Positions 1 to 14,700 of a DNA stretch of 64,000 bases are shown here, one piece after another. Location of the stretch: contig CM050654.1 in assembly GCA_027574665.1 (NCBI GenBank), forward strand, positions 30,647,722 to 30,711,721, written 5' to 3'. Below the pieces are notes generated by a model. That model searched no databases and had not been told where the DNA came from. It was given only the letters and a program-made list of their open reading frames with translations. Made by a program: the position numbers and the translations under genes. Positions within the stretch are counted from its first letter, which is position 1. Each line of letters begins with the position of its first letter. This stretch comes from Rhynochetos jubatus. Its lineage: Eukaryota; Chordata; Aves; Eurypygiformes; Rhynochetidae.

Positions 1-705
1 CCATCACCAGTGTCAGTTAGATACTGACTGCCCTAACACTGTGTGGAAAAGGACCTGGGGTGCTGGTCAGCAGCCGGCCAAATATGAGCCAGCAGTGTGC
101 CCAGGTGGCCAAGAGGGCCCATGGCATCCTGGCCTGCATCAGGAGCAGTGTGGCCAGCAGGATCAGGGCAGGGATCATCCCCCTGTACTGGGCACTGGTG
201 AGGCTGCACCTCGAATCCTGGGTTCAGTTTTGGGTCCCTCACTACAGCAAAGACACTGAGATGCTGGAGCGTGTCCAGAGAAGGGAACGGAGCTGGGGAA
301 GGGTCTGGAGCACAAGTCCTATGGGGAGCACCTGAGGGAGCTGGGGGTGTTCAGCCTGGGGAGGAGGAGGCTCCTCAAGGGAGATCTTATCAATCTCTAC
401 AGCTACCTGAAAGGGGGGTGCAGAGAGGGGGAGGTTGGTCTCTTCTCCCAAGTGGCAAGCGATGGGCCAAGATGAAACTGCCTTAAGTTGTGCCAGGGGA
501 GGTTTAGATTGGATATTAGGGAAAATTTCTTTCCCCAAAACAATTGTCAAGTATTGGAACAGACTGCCCAGGGAAGTGCTGGCTGGAGTCGCCATCCCTG
601 ATGAAGGTATTTAAGAGACATGTGGATGTGGTGCTTAGGGACACGGTTTAGTGGTGGAATTGGCAGTGTTAGGTTAAAGGTTGGCCTTGATGATCTTAAA
701 ATTGC
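1..705 (+). mobile_element. CR1 LINE fragment, end of ORF2 region and 3' region
   Basis: From about position 45 to 705 the sequence follows the avian CR1 3' part: ATGAGCCAGCAGTGTGCCCA at 82, GAGCGTGTCCAGAGAAGGG at 267, CAGGGGAGGTTTAGATTGGA at 494, and the closing TTGATGATCTTAAA near 687. It is 5'-truncated and the reverse-transcriptase tail is broken by stops and small indels, as usual for CR1. The terminal octamer repeat has decayed. The left edge may lie outside the window. Confidence 0.9.
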
Positions 706-3700
706 ATTTCATATTGCTATCACTTATTCCTTCCTAAAGGTCGGCTCATTTTCTATACAAGCAGCACACCAAAGCGTAAAGCATTGACAAGTAGCCCACA
801 GAGCTGTATAAAGAAGGAAAGCGCATCCTGACTTATTTTTTTAGGATAAAGCACTGTTAAAAAAATTCCAAGAGTCTCAAAGTTACTCAGAGCACATTTG
901 GCAGAGAAGGGGGTGGGGGGAAACAGATGACAACGACACAACAGGACAGAAATCCTTCCCAGTGCAAAGCCTGATACTACACACAAGTCCTGAAGCCAAA
1001 AGCTTTCTAGAAATAACTACAAGTAGATAATAATGCCAAACTGCAGCCTCGTTTCCTTTCAGGACAGGTCTCAGAGGATAAGTGGGTTGGGAAAGTTAAG
1101 CCAGTAGGATGTGTTGGAGGGACCTGGGCAAGCTGTAGCACTGATCCAGTCTAAGACCATCGTTTAGGTGTATTTACAATCAGTAACAGGGGCAACATGT
1201 TGCCCATCACTTGGCATTTGCCAGGGGATGACCCTCCTATGAGATGGTGGTGCACCCTAAACTTCTCAAGCAGCCACCTCCAAGCCAAGAAACAACGTGT
1301 GCAGATATTCCTGAACAACAAAGGGAAAAACAAGGCTGTCGGACTACATCTCCTGTACAGCCACAGAAAAGAGGAGCCAGGGCTTCCTTCCCGAGGCGTT
1401 CATTGCCTTGGTTAAAGGTTAATGCCAGAACAGAGGTACTACATCTGCAAAAGCTGGATGGTGTTACACACATTACACATCAATGACTCCCACCCAGAAT
1501 GCCTGGCGTGATGCATAATTAATATACTTTAATTAGATAACCATTTAAAATACTGTAAAATGCTCAGTGGGGCAATAACCGTGACATAAGAAAGTCTAAA
1601 ACTGCAGGTGGCTGAGACAAAAGAACAAGCATGAAAGGAAAACTATGGAGCAATGGGCAGCGACTCCACAACCTACGAGTATCTTGGGAAAGATTATCAA
1701 CTACTACAAGAGGTATCACCAACATGATGACCAGGAATTCCTACCATAAATCAATGCTTCACCTTCATAAAGATGCATACTACTAAATATTACAGCCTGT
1801 GGAGGCACATAAGCAAGCAAAGGGTACAGACAAGTTTTGTTTATTTAAAAATGACTCCAAGTTGAATTTTATGACCAAGGCTACGCTCTGTGTCTACAAA
1901 CGGTTACCAAACAGTGGCTTGAGACACTTCTGACAGAAAACATGTCTGCCAACAGCTTCAGGAGCTCCTGGGACAACTGGTACAAGGGTAAGGAGTTGGC
2001 TGTATATTCTCCAGAGCATCCACTGCAGCGGTGAGCAAGGGAAAGGGATGGGGAGCCTGACTCGATGCAGACTCTTGCTCTGGAGTATTTAGTAGTACTG
2101 ACTACCTGCATCAGTACTCTCTCGATGCACTAAAAAAGCAAGTTTCTGCCTACTCCCAAATAAAAACTAGGACTCAGAGGAAGATTCTTGCCCCACCACC
2201 ACCTCAGTTCAACTCCATGCAAGCAAGCAGAGATGAGCTTTGATAAGCTGCATGCACACAGGCTTTTACAAACCATACTTCAGCACCATTATGCCAGTGC
2301 CAAATTTTGCAGCCCACGCCAGCTTTCGTGGTGTCTACGTAAGCATATTCAACACAGCTTAGATCAGCATCCCGTTAGAGCTGGTGAGAAACAGCTATTC
2401 CCTATCCACGTCACACTCATTTTGGTAGATACTGGCAGAGAAGCAATGGTTTGCCAACAGTCAAGCCCACTGTGTTTATCCCCTTCTGAGACACTGGGGA
2501 TAAAACCCAAGAGCTGAATAATTAGCAGTTTACATTTCCCAGGATCATTACAGAAAAAGCAGTGAAAGCACACTCAATACCAGTGATTTCAATCGCAACT
2601 TTTAAAGTGTTCTTCTAGAAGCAAAACCAGAAACTAGTAGATAACAAATTATGAAAATATTTTGGACTCTAATGACAGGTCGCACCAAAGCACCTAACCC
2701 CAGAGCAGTAAAACATGATTTACTTTTAGGGAAAAAACATTGTTCAGTAGATTTTAGAATGGATTTGCAATAACGATTGCTTCTAACAATACTCTGCACA
2801 GATCTGTGTATGATCTAGATAGGATTAGTTCTATTTTTGTAGACACAGTGGAAACAGAGGCAAAATATACAAGAAGATTCTGACTCCAGGTCATGCAGAA
2901 AATTCAGAATCAGAGAAAATGACAGAAGATATAGCAGCCTAAAGGATTTCCTTATTTAATCACCATCACACTGGGCTAAATTCTGCTTCCAGCTCTATAC
3001 AGAGCAGACGGAGGTGAATACAAGAGCGAGCAGAACTTGACCTGATTATTTTTCAGATGCTTAAAATCTCAGATTTCCATCTATGCGATTTCACATAAGG
3101 ATGGAGAGTTTTTAGTACACTAAGTTCCCCACTATTCGACAGACACGTAAATACAGCATATGGTTTCCATGTGACTGGATAGCTGAATCTACAAAAATCA
3201 AATTCATATTTAATGTGGCTTCAAACATAAGCACAGTCTGAATTCCTGATCTACAAGTGGAAAGCTCCAGTTCCCGAGACACACGAGTTTCTCGAGCCTT
3301 CTTCACCCACTCTTCAAATCTGCATTTTAAGTAAACCATTGCCTCAAGGAAAAAAGTCATGGGAAAAAGGCTCCAAAGCCAAAAATGTGTCAGAGCTTAT
3401 AAAATATTAACAGCCAGCATAGCTTCTGTTTTCTCAAAGCTTATTTCCCACCTCCCGACTCCTTTAAAACAAAAGGAGAGATCTCAGCTCCTTCATCCAC
3501 ATACCTCCCCCATAAACAAACATGACCATTAGGTGCAGCAGATACAGCAGACATTCAGGGGGAAAAAAGGAAATACAAATTAAAGTTAAGACACTGCTGA
3601 AACTTCCATTCCTTTTGTCATTAATGACTTTAGACTACTAAATATGATATTCACATTTCAGAGGAAATGTGAAACCCTGAGCAAGCAGGGGAACTCTAAT

Positions 3701-6700
3701 GTGCTACAAAGGAAAAACGCATCTTTCCCGGAGAGCTTGCAATATAAATAATGCAAAGTACAGTTAAAAAGAAGAACTATTATTCAGAGTCTATATATAG
3801 GAAAAATAAGCACAAATATCCTCCTCCCTTTTCTTTTAAAAGAATAAGGGCAGTTACAGAAACGGAAGTACTTGTGTCCTGATCAGTCTGTTTAACATAA
3901 TCCTGCCTAACCCACTCTTATTTGGCCTCCACCAATGGTGCTATTCACTTTGTCCCCATGGCTCAGCATCCTTTCTCAATCATCCTCAGGTCTCTGCACC
4001 TGGTAAAACTTAAGCCTGCTACCCGGTCACCCAAAATTTTCTGCCATGACCAAAAGTTGGTCCCAAACGGAACAATTGTTGACTTTGAAGCCACGGCTGG
4101 TCATTTGAGTTCTTCCATTAGCCACCCTGTTTTCCTCTCACGTATTGTGTGCACAGTATAAGACTTCTCCACAGCTGTTACATCCATGAAAGAACGATGA
4201 AAGAATTCAGTTTCCCCAATAAAGCTACTTGCTGCATCAAGGGATCAGTCAGGAAATCAGAACTGGAAAAAAAAGCAGTATGACAGACTAGTAAGATCTC
4301 CATTCACCCGACCAGAATTCTAACCAGCTCCTCTGCTCTATCTCCTACACAACTGGGCTCCCGCTCCGAGACCATCTCATCCACAAGAAAAGGTAAACAA
4401 AGGGAGTAAAAGGGCAGGCTAATTCTGGGCATAGTCATTGGTTTAAATCAAAGTTCAGAACTTGGTACGAGGTGGTGGAAGTTATTTACAAGCAGGCAAA
4501 AGATGTCATCTGGTTCAAGGACAAAGTCTGTCAAGTAAAAACGAAGGATGAATTTGCCTCAGGACTCAGACTCACAATCAAATTATTGCTGCTTAACAAG
4601 TTGTAAGACACCATCTGAGCCACAGTAACAGCCCTTGTGCTGCTCTTCAGCTACAGCCACTGCAAGGCAGTATCATTTACCTTAGCCCTAAAGAAAGGAG
4701 GTTAAGCCAAGCAGAATCGTTCATATTAAGCACAAAGAATGCAAACATTAATCACGACCCAGTTAAACGTCTGGCTCTGGACACAGCCACTAGACTTCAC
4801 AAAACAAATACTAAGTGGAACTGGAGACATTAAAAGAGGTTCCCATGCAAAAGCTGGGAACACTGATTACAGAGCAAGCCTGCCTTAGCCATTTTTACCA
4901 CTGCTGGGACAAGGGATCAAAATCACTCACTCTTCCTTTGGCAGTGAAACCTTCTCACACATGATTCTGCCAACTTTGCGCAGCTAATGTAGAATAAGAG
5001 GCAGACAAAGTGGTGAGCACCGCTGGTTAAATTCCTACCATCCTTCCTCATTCAGAAAAGACACTGCAATCATTAAGTGAGGCAACAGCAAACGTTTACA
5101 TTTATGAAACTAAACACCCCAGATCTGAACAGCCATAAGGAATCTCAAATCCATGCAGATGCAAGGAAAACTTCCATCCCAGTCTCACAGGTTGTCTAAA
5201 CACATCTGATTTCTATCTGCAGAGATTCCTGGTTTCTCACAGGCCCACTGGCTGCCATGCAAGTCTTGAAAGGAGTCAGCAAGTCAAAACCAAAAAGAAA
5301 ACAACTCTTCATTAACATAAGGAATAATCTTCCTAACAGCTTGAGATGTCTCCTCTCCCTAAGGCAAGTGTGGCTGGCACAGCCATTCTGCACATCTGTG
5401 ACCCTGAAAGATCACTGTGCCGATAATTCAAATGGACAAATTTAGCAGCTTCTTCCCCCTTGCAGGGATTTGTCTACCCCATAAACAGCTACTTCCCTTC
5501 ATACATGACATTTACACTTTACTCTTAAGTTGCAAGCTGTAAAGTGTAGTCCATATAAAAAGACTCAGGTCCTAGAAACAAGGTGTCCCCTCTTCTGAGC
5601 AGGCTGTAAGCTTGAGTCACCAGGACAACCACACGCTCCATTACACCACTGTTTCTGCTTCGATAAATACTGTGCCAACCAGTAAAGAAAGTCCTAAGTA
5701 TGCATGTTAAGATGAACAGGTCCTACTTTTATTTCAGTTCTGGGATAAACAATTCACCCTAAAGCTTAAACTCAGAAACCTTAAAACATACATGGATTTT
5801 TATTACTTGCCTGAAACACAGAAATTACCCAAAACAGTGAAATCTTTCTTTCCAAGTGCCAGCTTTTGCCAGCATCACCTACGCAGACCCCGCACCCTGG
5901 CAACTTTTCCTGCCAACTGTGAGGAGTCTACCAGGAAATTAAGCTTATGAGGTTATTCTCTCCATTTGGATGCCACCAGGCACCATCCGTCCATATTCTA
6001 AATTTGCTGGTTACAGAGCGGTGTGGGATTTTTATCTTTTTTGAGAAAGGGGAACAACAGTGATCAGATAAAGGCAGGACACTCAACCAAGTGGTTTTTA
6101 CCGCCAGCAGAGCAGTTATTTTTGGTCTCGCTGTAGTCAAGCGATGCACATAATTAGGTAACCAGCACAGAGCTTAAGACGATACTTGACGTACATTGAC
6201 TGAGTTACAGTTCTGGGAGGTGGAAACAGGCTCTGGAAAGTAATTAGGAGAGACAAAGAGATTAAGTTTCTACACCAGGAAGCTGGTGTAGGGAGTAGAA
6301 AAGACAGAAAACATTGCAAAACATATATAACGGGACTTCATGAGCTGCATGCTCTGTGAGCCATCCCGGCAACAGGCACATCTGTGCCTCTTTGTCTCAT
6401 ATTATGCTCAAAAAGTAAGAGACAGACATCCCTTTCAGTCCAGCAACTCAATTAAATACTTCCTAGCAACTGAAGTCACGATCCCTTATCCTCCACTAGT
6501 AAGTCACTTCACACAGTTTGATGTTAAAAATAAAAACTGAGTAAATAAAACAGTATCATACCCAAGAGGTAATTCCAATGTCTAACAGTCCTACTAAGAA
6601 TGCCTTCGTAGTTGATATTTGGTAAGTTGCTAGACACAGGTTCAAATATGAGGATAAAGCAAGCATGACCAATTTAAGCCTTCCTCCTGTTCCAACAGGT

Positions 6701-7344
6701 TATGACCTTCATTTTAATGCACGAAGTTCTTCTGGACAGGCTTCCAAAATCTCTGGGACTTACAAGACTGAGACACCTTTGTATCCAGAGGGTGTGGGAG
6801 ACCAGGCAGAGAAATCAAGATACAGTGGATTCATGATATAGCAACATCCTATCAGCGAGCAATAGAAGAGAGCATGTGTGCAACCAACTGCAAAACCGAG
6901 CAGCACAACACTTGACCCCAAGTCCTAATCAGGGGTGACAGATTGCTTTAATCCTAAACAGGCTTCTTTTAAAGTTGTTCAGCAAATTAAAATAAATAAG
7001 ACTGAAGCCTGAGACATTTCTGTCTCGGAAACTGTCACAGGTTCCCAGGTTGAGACAACCGTCTTCAACTACTCGCTGCGCCTTTTTCAGTGCAACAGCA
7101 CTAACGAAATCCAGTGGATGAAACCTTTCCCAGAACCCAGCTTTACCATAAGCAATGACTGGGAGGAAGAGGTTTGTTTTCCAAGTTCGCTAAAGGTAAC
7201 CTCCCTCAAGGTAAGGATCTGCAGCCATCAAGGCGACAGAGAGGACTGGTGAGAGAAAAGCTCTTTCAAGCACCCTTGACATCAAAGACAGAAGGATGCT
7301 GCTTCCTCAGATTTGTATCATTTCCTACAGTCCCATTTTTACTG

Positions 7345-7371
7345 AGCGTCGTGGTTTAACCTCGGCTAGCA
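7345..7371 (-). repeat. Possible LTR terminus fragment
   Basis: CGTCGTGGTTTAACCTCGGC resembles the reverse complement of the 3' end of the LTR at 37289-37868 (TGTCATGGTTTAACCCCAGC). Beyond about 27 bp the similarity fades, so this is either a different LTR family with a related end, a small remnant, or chance. Confidence 0.35.
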
Positions 7372-10300
7372 TAATACCAGCACTAAAACCAGCACACCGA
7401 GTATTTTTAGATGATTTTGTTGTCATCTTCCCCTTACTTCACACGGGAGAAGAGGCATGACTCAGAGCAGAGGAGGTGCAGAAGAGCATCATCTCTCTTT
7501 CACAAAAAGCAAAATGGATTCTTTCCTTCAGAAGAGTAAGCTTGTTCAGTGAGCCCCTGCAGGTCCTCACCCAAATACACCATGCTCCATCATACACCTG
7601 TGTACTGAACGGCAAAAAAAGCCTAAGATCAAGGTTATTAAAGGCACTCTGTCTCGTGCTGTAAAGCAGCCAGACTCACATAGGATTTACAATGCAAAGC
7701 AGGAACTAAAGAGAATGACGCATATAAAATAATTAGAATACTCTGTTTTAAACACATTTCAGATACAGGAGCATGCCTTGAGTCAGAGATACAAACATTA
7801 TAAGGACACACCAAAACAAAGATGGCTTGTGCCTGCTTTCTAGCATTAGTATTTAAAAGTTCATATGAAAGGCCTTTTGAAAGATGACTCCTCCTTTTAC
7901 ACGTATCAAGGAGTACATGAGCTGGGGAGAATTGAAAAAAAATGGAAGGTGTTCAAAATGAAATATGTTCTACAGAGTAAAACCTAATGACTGAAGTAAT
8001 GGTCCTTGTATATCATTCACTTCACAATAGCCTCTCACTCAGATGTGAGAAGCTATACACACACTAGCACTATATGTAAGCCTATATACATATATTTGGC
8101 GGTTTGTGTTTATATTTGTAGTACCTGATGTATCAACATCAAGAATCCAGTTGACACCAAGAACTTCCTTCTACTAGCTGAAAGACACTGTAGCCCATCA
8201 TCAGATTACAAGGGACAACTAGTTACAGACCTTACAGCTGAGAGGTAACTTCTGAACCTTCCACTTGTGCGGTTATTCATCTGGGTTTTCAGCGTGACCC
8301 ACAGCCCTGCAAGTACATCTGGCCCAAAGCACACGTAACTTCAACCAGTTCTAAAAACTGAGAGCAGAGACCCGCTGTTTCCATCTACTCACTGACTGAG
8401 CTTGACAAGCAAGGCATTTCTTTTTAAATTATAATACTGCTTAAGAGCAACTGTCAGATTCCAGACTGTTATGCATTTGCTTTACATTTTCACGGACCAG
8501 AAGCAGAAGGAGTGACCATGGCAGTGTTATGCTACATGTAACTGAGTGTAAATACTCGCTTTGAGAGGCAGGATTACTATCTCCTGGCACATTAAAAGAT
8601 GTTCACAAACTCGATGACTCAAACACTATCAGGTATGGATGCAAGTGGTAATAGCACAAAGGAGGTGTGAAAGTGGAGGCAGATATGAGTACCAAATTAG
8701 CAGGTTTTATTATTAGCAGCTGTTTCCAGGCATTGCTTAGACTATCTGAAGAATCAGTATGAAGAACTAACATTTTAAAAAGCAACACGAACAACTGACT
8801 AAAGCCTATAAAGATACCAACTGCAGGAAAACAGAAAGATGTAACAGTAGTAGCACATCAGAAAATGTCAGCAGACTGGGTCGGCAGAAGAAAAAGCCAC
8901 ATAAATCCTTCTCCTCCTAATTCAGTAATTTAGCACGCAATAAAGGCTGCTGTACCTTGTTGTTTAACCGCACATATGAAGTGCTCTCAGGGCACTGCAG
9001 TCTGTCGACTGCTGTTACTGAAAACGGAGCAGAGGGGCAAGTTAGCAGTTACCACCCTGTCTCCAGCACCAGACAAGACTCAGAAGAAATACGAATGAAA
9101 ATTGTGAGAAAAATAATGTTTTATCAAAACCCTAAATCCAGAAAATCTACGTACAATGTGTAGATAAGCCTTCAGCATTTCTGGAGAAGGCAAGTACCAG
9201 TTCCAGCTTGAGGGGTCTGCTGGACTGCACTGTTGCTTTCGCAAGCAGGAGCGCTGAAGTCCTGTAAACTCGCAGGTAGCCCAGAAATAAGATATTTCTT
9301 TCTAGGGATAATCATTCTTCATATGTGGCCAACTGTTTTACCAGCTATCGCTCTATTCAGAGAGAAAAAGTTTTGGGGCCTCCCAGAACATAAGAGCAAG
9401 ATCAGCCTGGTTCATCTGAGGCTCACAAGTCAACCACTTAGGTCACTCGAGCCACCAGAATCACTCACCTCCATGACAGAGCACTTATTTCCAAGCAGCA
9501 ATAATATTTTTTCCCACATTGGAACTGAACATCTCAGTTATACAATGGCTATTTAGTATTTGTACTGCTGTGGCAGCCTGAAGCCATCAGTGACCAGCAG
9601 CATCCTGGTTCAATGGATATTGTGCACAGCCCACCAGTTCCAAAGATGTTGTCCGAACACTGAATCCGTGCTTAGGAGCCACAACCCAGCCAGGGAAACA
9701 AGCTTTGAACCATCAAACTGCATATGAACCAGCAGCCAGGGCTTTCAGTCCAGCCAAGCTAACTCAATTGAGACAAACAGATGAAACTACACTCACACTG
9801 CTCCTCTGGGGAGGGTCTCCCCTTGACATTATTCACTTTGAAGGAAAGGGTCTGTGAAGGGATGCGACCACCTTTGCCCCCGGCACTATGGAGAGGGAAT
9901 CCATGTCTTCTGGAATTAAGGTATGTCCTACATTTCAACTTCTCCATGCACGTCCCATTCTTGTTTAGGCTCCACACCTAATGAAAAGGGCTCCTCAACA
10001 ACAAATGACTGAAAGGTCAGCACGCACCTTGCTAGAATGGAAAAATCCATAAATGAATCCCACCACAAACTAAAGAGGGGGACAAAACTGAGGAATTTCA
10101 ACTTTCTGAATGAACATATTGAACGAAAAGCAATGACAACAAAGCAGCCTCAAGCCTGTCCAAGTCTCACTCCTGCACACACATCACCATGCTGGCAAAT
10201 CATCTGGTTGTCTTTAGCAACCATCTGTGCTTGCCTTCACTTAAAGAAGAATTAGCAAACAGAGGAATTGGCACACGCAAAGCTCAGCACGTGACAGACA

Positions 10301-11467
10301 ACCACAGGTTCACTTTCAGCTTCGATCCAGAGATTGGAAGCAAGTAAGATCAGGTGCTTTAACTGGGAAACGTGAATGTCAATTCCACCTTTCCATACTG
10401 GCATTCACATTTATTCAGTGCTCCAATCAGCCTGATTTTAAACTGTTTGCCTTGCCTGCTTTCCCATGCAAAGCTTCACAGGTCCCTACTACTGCACTCA
10501 CTCCAGGTTACCACCTGAAGACTGAAGGGATGAAGCCATCGCCAGAAAGCAGAACAGGGGAGAGGGGCCAGAGAACTTCCATTCCCTTTTTGTTTTATGG
10601 TATTTGTGTGTTTACTTTTTAAATATTAGAACCAGGATCCTACCAATTCCTGGTAGCATCTGGAAACCACCCCCGCCCACTGACACAAAGAAACACTGAT
10701 AATCACTGCCTGGAACATGGGTGGGTTTGCTGGGAGGTGGTTCCTAGACACCTAGATTACATTTAAACCAGGCTTACTTAGCTTCCTTTTGCAAATATTA
10801 TGAGGGAAGATGGTCAAAAACTTTACGCAGAGATTAAAGAAGTGCATTCAAACACCATGAGTTGAAAGAAACGTTTAGTTTTTCTACACGGGATACTGGA
10901 ACACATTGCTCAGCCAGCAAAATAAAACTTATCATTACAAGTAAAGGTTCAGAAGACTTCCAAAGAGAGGATTTTGAAGAACAACGACAAGATTAAATGA
11001 AACGAAATATAGTCTCGCCTACTAATTCATAACAAACTGCTCCTCAGATAAACAATTAGAACATACCCACATTTAAATATCTAGCTTTAAGTTCTTAATA
11101 TCCAAAGAGTCACCTGTATCTTAATTCTTTACTAAATGCCCATGTGCAACTCGACAGTCACGCTGATGACAGAGCAACACAGCTAGAACAAAGCGTTCTC
11201 GTCAATTCTAGTATAACACTTATTGTACATCCTCAGCTGATTTAATGATACACGCTGCCATTTATAGACGTGCCTCGGCTGTGGCTTGCAGCCGCTTCAT
11301 GCTGACATCAGGTCGTTGTTAGCTGAGGTCACACTTTCTTCTGCCTTTAGCCCTGTTACCGCTCTTGATAGACTGAAGTGTTCAGTAAGACAAACTCGCC
11401 ATCTCAAACACCACCAGCAATCTTTGTCTTCATCTTAACAACATGCACAGCGCTAAAAGTACGAAGT

Positions 11468-11483
11468 AAAAAAAAAAAAAAAA
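11468..11483 (+). repeat. Poly-A run
   Basis: Sixteen consecutive A residues, about 65 bp before an antisense CR1 fragment but not part of its known tail. Confidence 0.95.
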
Positions 11484-11544
11484 GTTGATAAATTTGGAGA
11501 TCTTGGACAACTAGTGCCTCCTACTGAAGGAAAAATAAAATCAT

Positions 11545-11735
11545 AGGATAATTTAATTTAGGTTGGAAGGGACCTCTGAACGTCAAGAGAACCAGCCTCC
11601 TTCCAAAAGCACAGCCGACAAAGATGTATTGCTCAGGACCTCATCAGCCAAGCCTAAAAGTCTCTATTCATGAAGATGCTCTGGTGAACCTGTTCCAGTG
11701 TTTCACCTGCCATCCTCAAAGTGAAAAAGCTATCA
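11545..11735 (-). mobile_element. CR1 LINE 3' end, antisense
   Basis: Reads as a reverse-complement CR1 3' end: ATCATAGGATAATTTAATTT, GGTTGGAAGGGACCTCTGAA and, further in, GAACCTGTTCCAGTGTTTCA. Its orientation is the same as the CLASP1 transcript. It is 5'-truncated at about 190 bp and moderately diverged. Confidence 0.85.
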
Positions 11736-14700
11736 GCTCATGGAAAACATGAGCACAGGGCTGCCCCTCAGTCCCTGTGGTCCATGAACCACTGGAACTT
11801 GCATAAAACCAACTGAATCTTTTGCTGAAAAAGGTCTTATTTCCAATTGAGAGGTTTTCTGTAATTAGTGGTGTATGCACTACAGGCACAGAAAAGTCAG
11901 GATTCCAGCCCAAAAATAAAAATACTCGTTTCTCAGTCTTTTACAGTACTTTATTGTGTTGCTTAACAGAAAGCACCTCCATGCTGTAAGGGAGCAGACC
12001 ACCTGCCTTCCAAAGCGGTTGGTAAGGTCATCACTGGCCAAGGGTGCAGAGCACTATCAAACATCGCTCAGGTACATTATCACCTCAAACTGGTAGCATA
12101 CAGCATTTTCTAGGGCATGCAAAACATGCTGGTTTAGACTGCTCTGTGATCCAGCCATCCCAGGAGGAAGCTGCTGGAAAGGACCCAACCATTTCCACAT
12201 GCACACACCGGAGTCCAAGAAGGGAACATCCTGTGGTAGCTGATGGAGCATCCTGCCTCCTGGTTTATACAAGAGCCATTGCTCCCCACAGCCATCAAGC
12301 AACCACCAAGGTACTACTCCACAGTACCTTGCATAGTCCATCTCTGGCACAAAAACTCCCCAGCGCCTCAGTATCCTACCGGTTCTCCCACACCCAGGCA
12401 ACAGAATGCACAGAGCTGCTTGTATCACACTGCCAAAAACAAGGTATAGTTTGGATAAAAATAGGGACAAAACTGCTTTAGAGCCTATGATAATAAATAG
12501 GCTTCTGGGAGCAACATGAAGGGGAGCAGCCAGCAAGGAGCTCAACATGCACATGCAAGACCCAGCTCAGACTCAGATCCTTAGAGGAAGCCCGCTGCAG
12601 CGATCCAAGACCCAGCACACCTGAGGAAAGCACCAGACACAAGCATGGAGCTTTCTTAAGGGGGAGAGGACAGAGAGTAAGTTTCGGTGAGCTGGTGCAT
12701 AAACATTTTGCCTGTGGAAGCTTGGGATCAGATCTTATTTAAGTCTCCGGTGAAAAGGAGCGTGATTGTCTCTCCACATCACAGAAGCTCCATGTGATTA
12801 GAAGTCTCTGCAGATTCAGCTCCTGCCCAGCACAAAGCTCAAACAGCAGGAGCGTAAATTGGAGTTGAAGTGCACTGGCAGAGCTGCAGTGAGAGAAGCA
12901 TGCCCAGCCCTGCCTCTCCAGGGCTGGCTCCAGGATTGCCCCGATCCCTCCTGCTCACAGGGAAGAGCTGGGGGGAGGGTCAGGGGGAGAAATATAAATG
13001 ACCGAGAGCGAAGTTAGACCCATTCTTCATAAAGCAGAGCTAATTAGAAATGTCAGGTCTCGTTATGAGCCAGAGCTCCCCTAGACAGGAGTACCATTAC
13101 TCAGGAGAGACGTATGTGGAAGACGTGCATCATGTCTTAAAGACGTACGCGTCTTTCCCTTACCCACCCCACACCCAAAGGGAAGTCTCACTACATGGGG
13201 TGGAGGCAACACCAGCTCCGTAAGAGCCAATGCCAACTGCACAAAGGGATCACTGGGAGATGTAGCGCCAACACTGGTTCATACATAAAATTTGTTTCCC
13301 CCTTCCTTATGAAAGGCTGTGAATGACGGTATTTGTCTCCTCCTCTACAGTGCACTGTTTGTGCTGACATTCACCTGGCTGGACCCTGAAGACCAACGTC
13401 AAAGAAGGAGTCATTAGCAGTTTTGCTTGTGAAGATTTGGCTGCAGTGAGCTCCCCGCAGGCAACACGTAGGGTGTGACCACGCCAGGGTTATTTAGGGC
13501 TGTCTGCAGTTCGGGGCTTTGGAATAAACAAGAGAGACTCAAACTGCTTTGCACAAGGCAACAAAAGGATTCCTTTGACAGAGCTGCAGGGCAGAATTAA
13601 TTCCTTCAGCAGGCAGAAGAAACCCAGTTATACAGCATTTGCTGTCTTAATACTACAAAAATGGGATGCTTTTACTTGTTACAGCTTGGTTTTGTTCTAT
13701 TTCACATCACTATATCCAAGCTACAAAGAAAACACTTCAGCCAAACATAATGAAGGAGGAGGGCAACGTAATGCCAGACCAGGGCCAAGTATGGACAACG
13801 CATTAACTGTACTTCCCACGGGAGTAATAAACCGGCACTTGTCCACTCCTGTGTTTAGAAAAAAGGTCCTCTTCATGCCTCTGACTCACATGGTTGTAAC
13901 TGCAGTTACTGTTCTACCACTGGATGTTACAACTGGATACACCACCTCTATCGGGATGTCTTTCCCAGAAACGGACTTGGCGGTCTAGTCTCATCCAGCC
14001 CGAGGTCAGTGATTTGAATACAAGACGTGACTAGATGGGAGAAGACCTTCAAGGCTGCAAGCATTTGCTCTTGGGTTCTTCAGAAATCAACCAAGTGTTC
14101 TTCAGTCTAGACACCTGAACAAAATCTCATGGTTATGGAGCTGCAGCTACTGTGGTTACGCTATACAGACATTGTTCTGCAAGGGCAGGGATGCTTTTTG
14201 TCACCAGGAGGAGAAACACACGTCTCATGTACTCTTACTGCCCCTAAAAGCCTAGCCTGTAGTTCACTGGTTACCTTAAGGTGACTGCCATCCTCATAGG
14301 CTGTTAGTTACAGCAGCTAAACTCGGTTCACCCGCTACGTGATCAGCCTGACGACAAATCTTATCAAGTAAATGACAGCAGCAGCACAGGAATTCCAAGT
14401 GTTCCACAAGAAGTGCAAGAAATTTCATCTCTCCCCCAAGCAGCCTTCGGCCATTGCTGAGGCTGTTGATTAAGGATAGCAATTTAATTCTAACTGGGAC
14501 ACTGATTCTATATAAAAACATCCCAGAGCATTCACTTATAAGTACCAGGAGTCTGCTCTGAAGAACTCGGCACCCAGCCAGCATACAAAAAGAGGGAAGG
14601 AGGACCCCCGCCCCACCACTGCTTTTCATGGAGACTGAACTATTTGTCAGCCTCAAAATTTCCCAGTCAAGAACCCTTTTGTAATTCTTTCCACAGCAGC

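Noticed and set aside
3112-3360. 82-codon minus-strand frame (FEEWVKKARETRVSRELELS) looking helical
   Set aside because: Considered as a missing CLASP1 exon, but it matches no part of CLASP1 and lacks a convincing acceptor and donor pair.
12044-12554. Overlapping open frames on both strands (145 codons plus, 165 codons minus)
   Set aside because: Neither resembles a known protein, no splice context fits CLASP1, and overlap on opposite strands is typical of stop-poor intron sequence.
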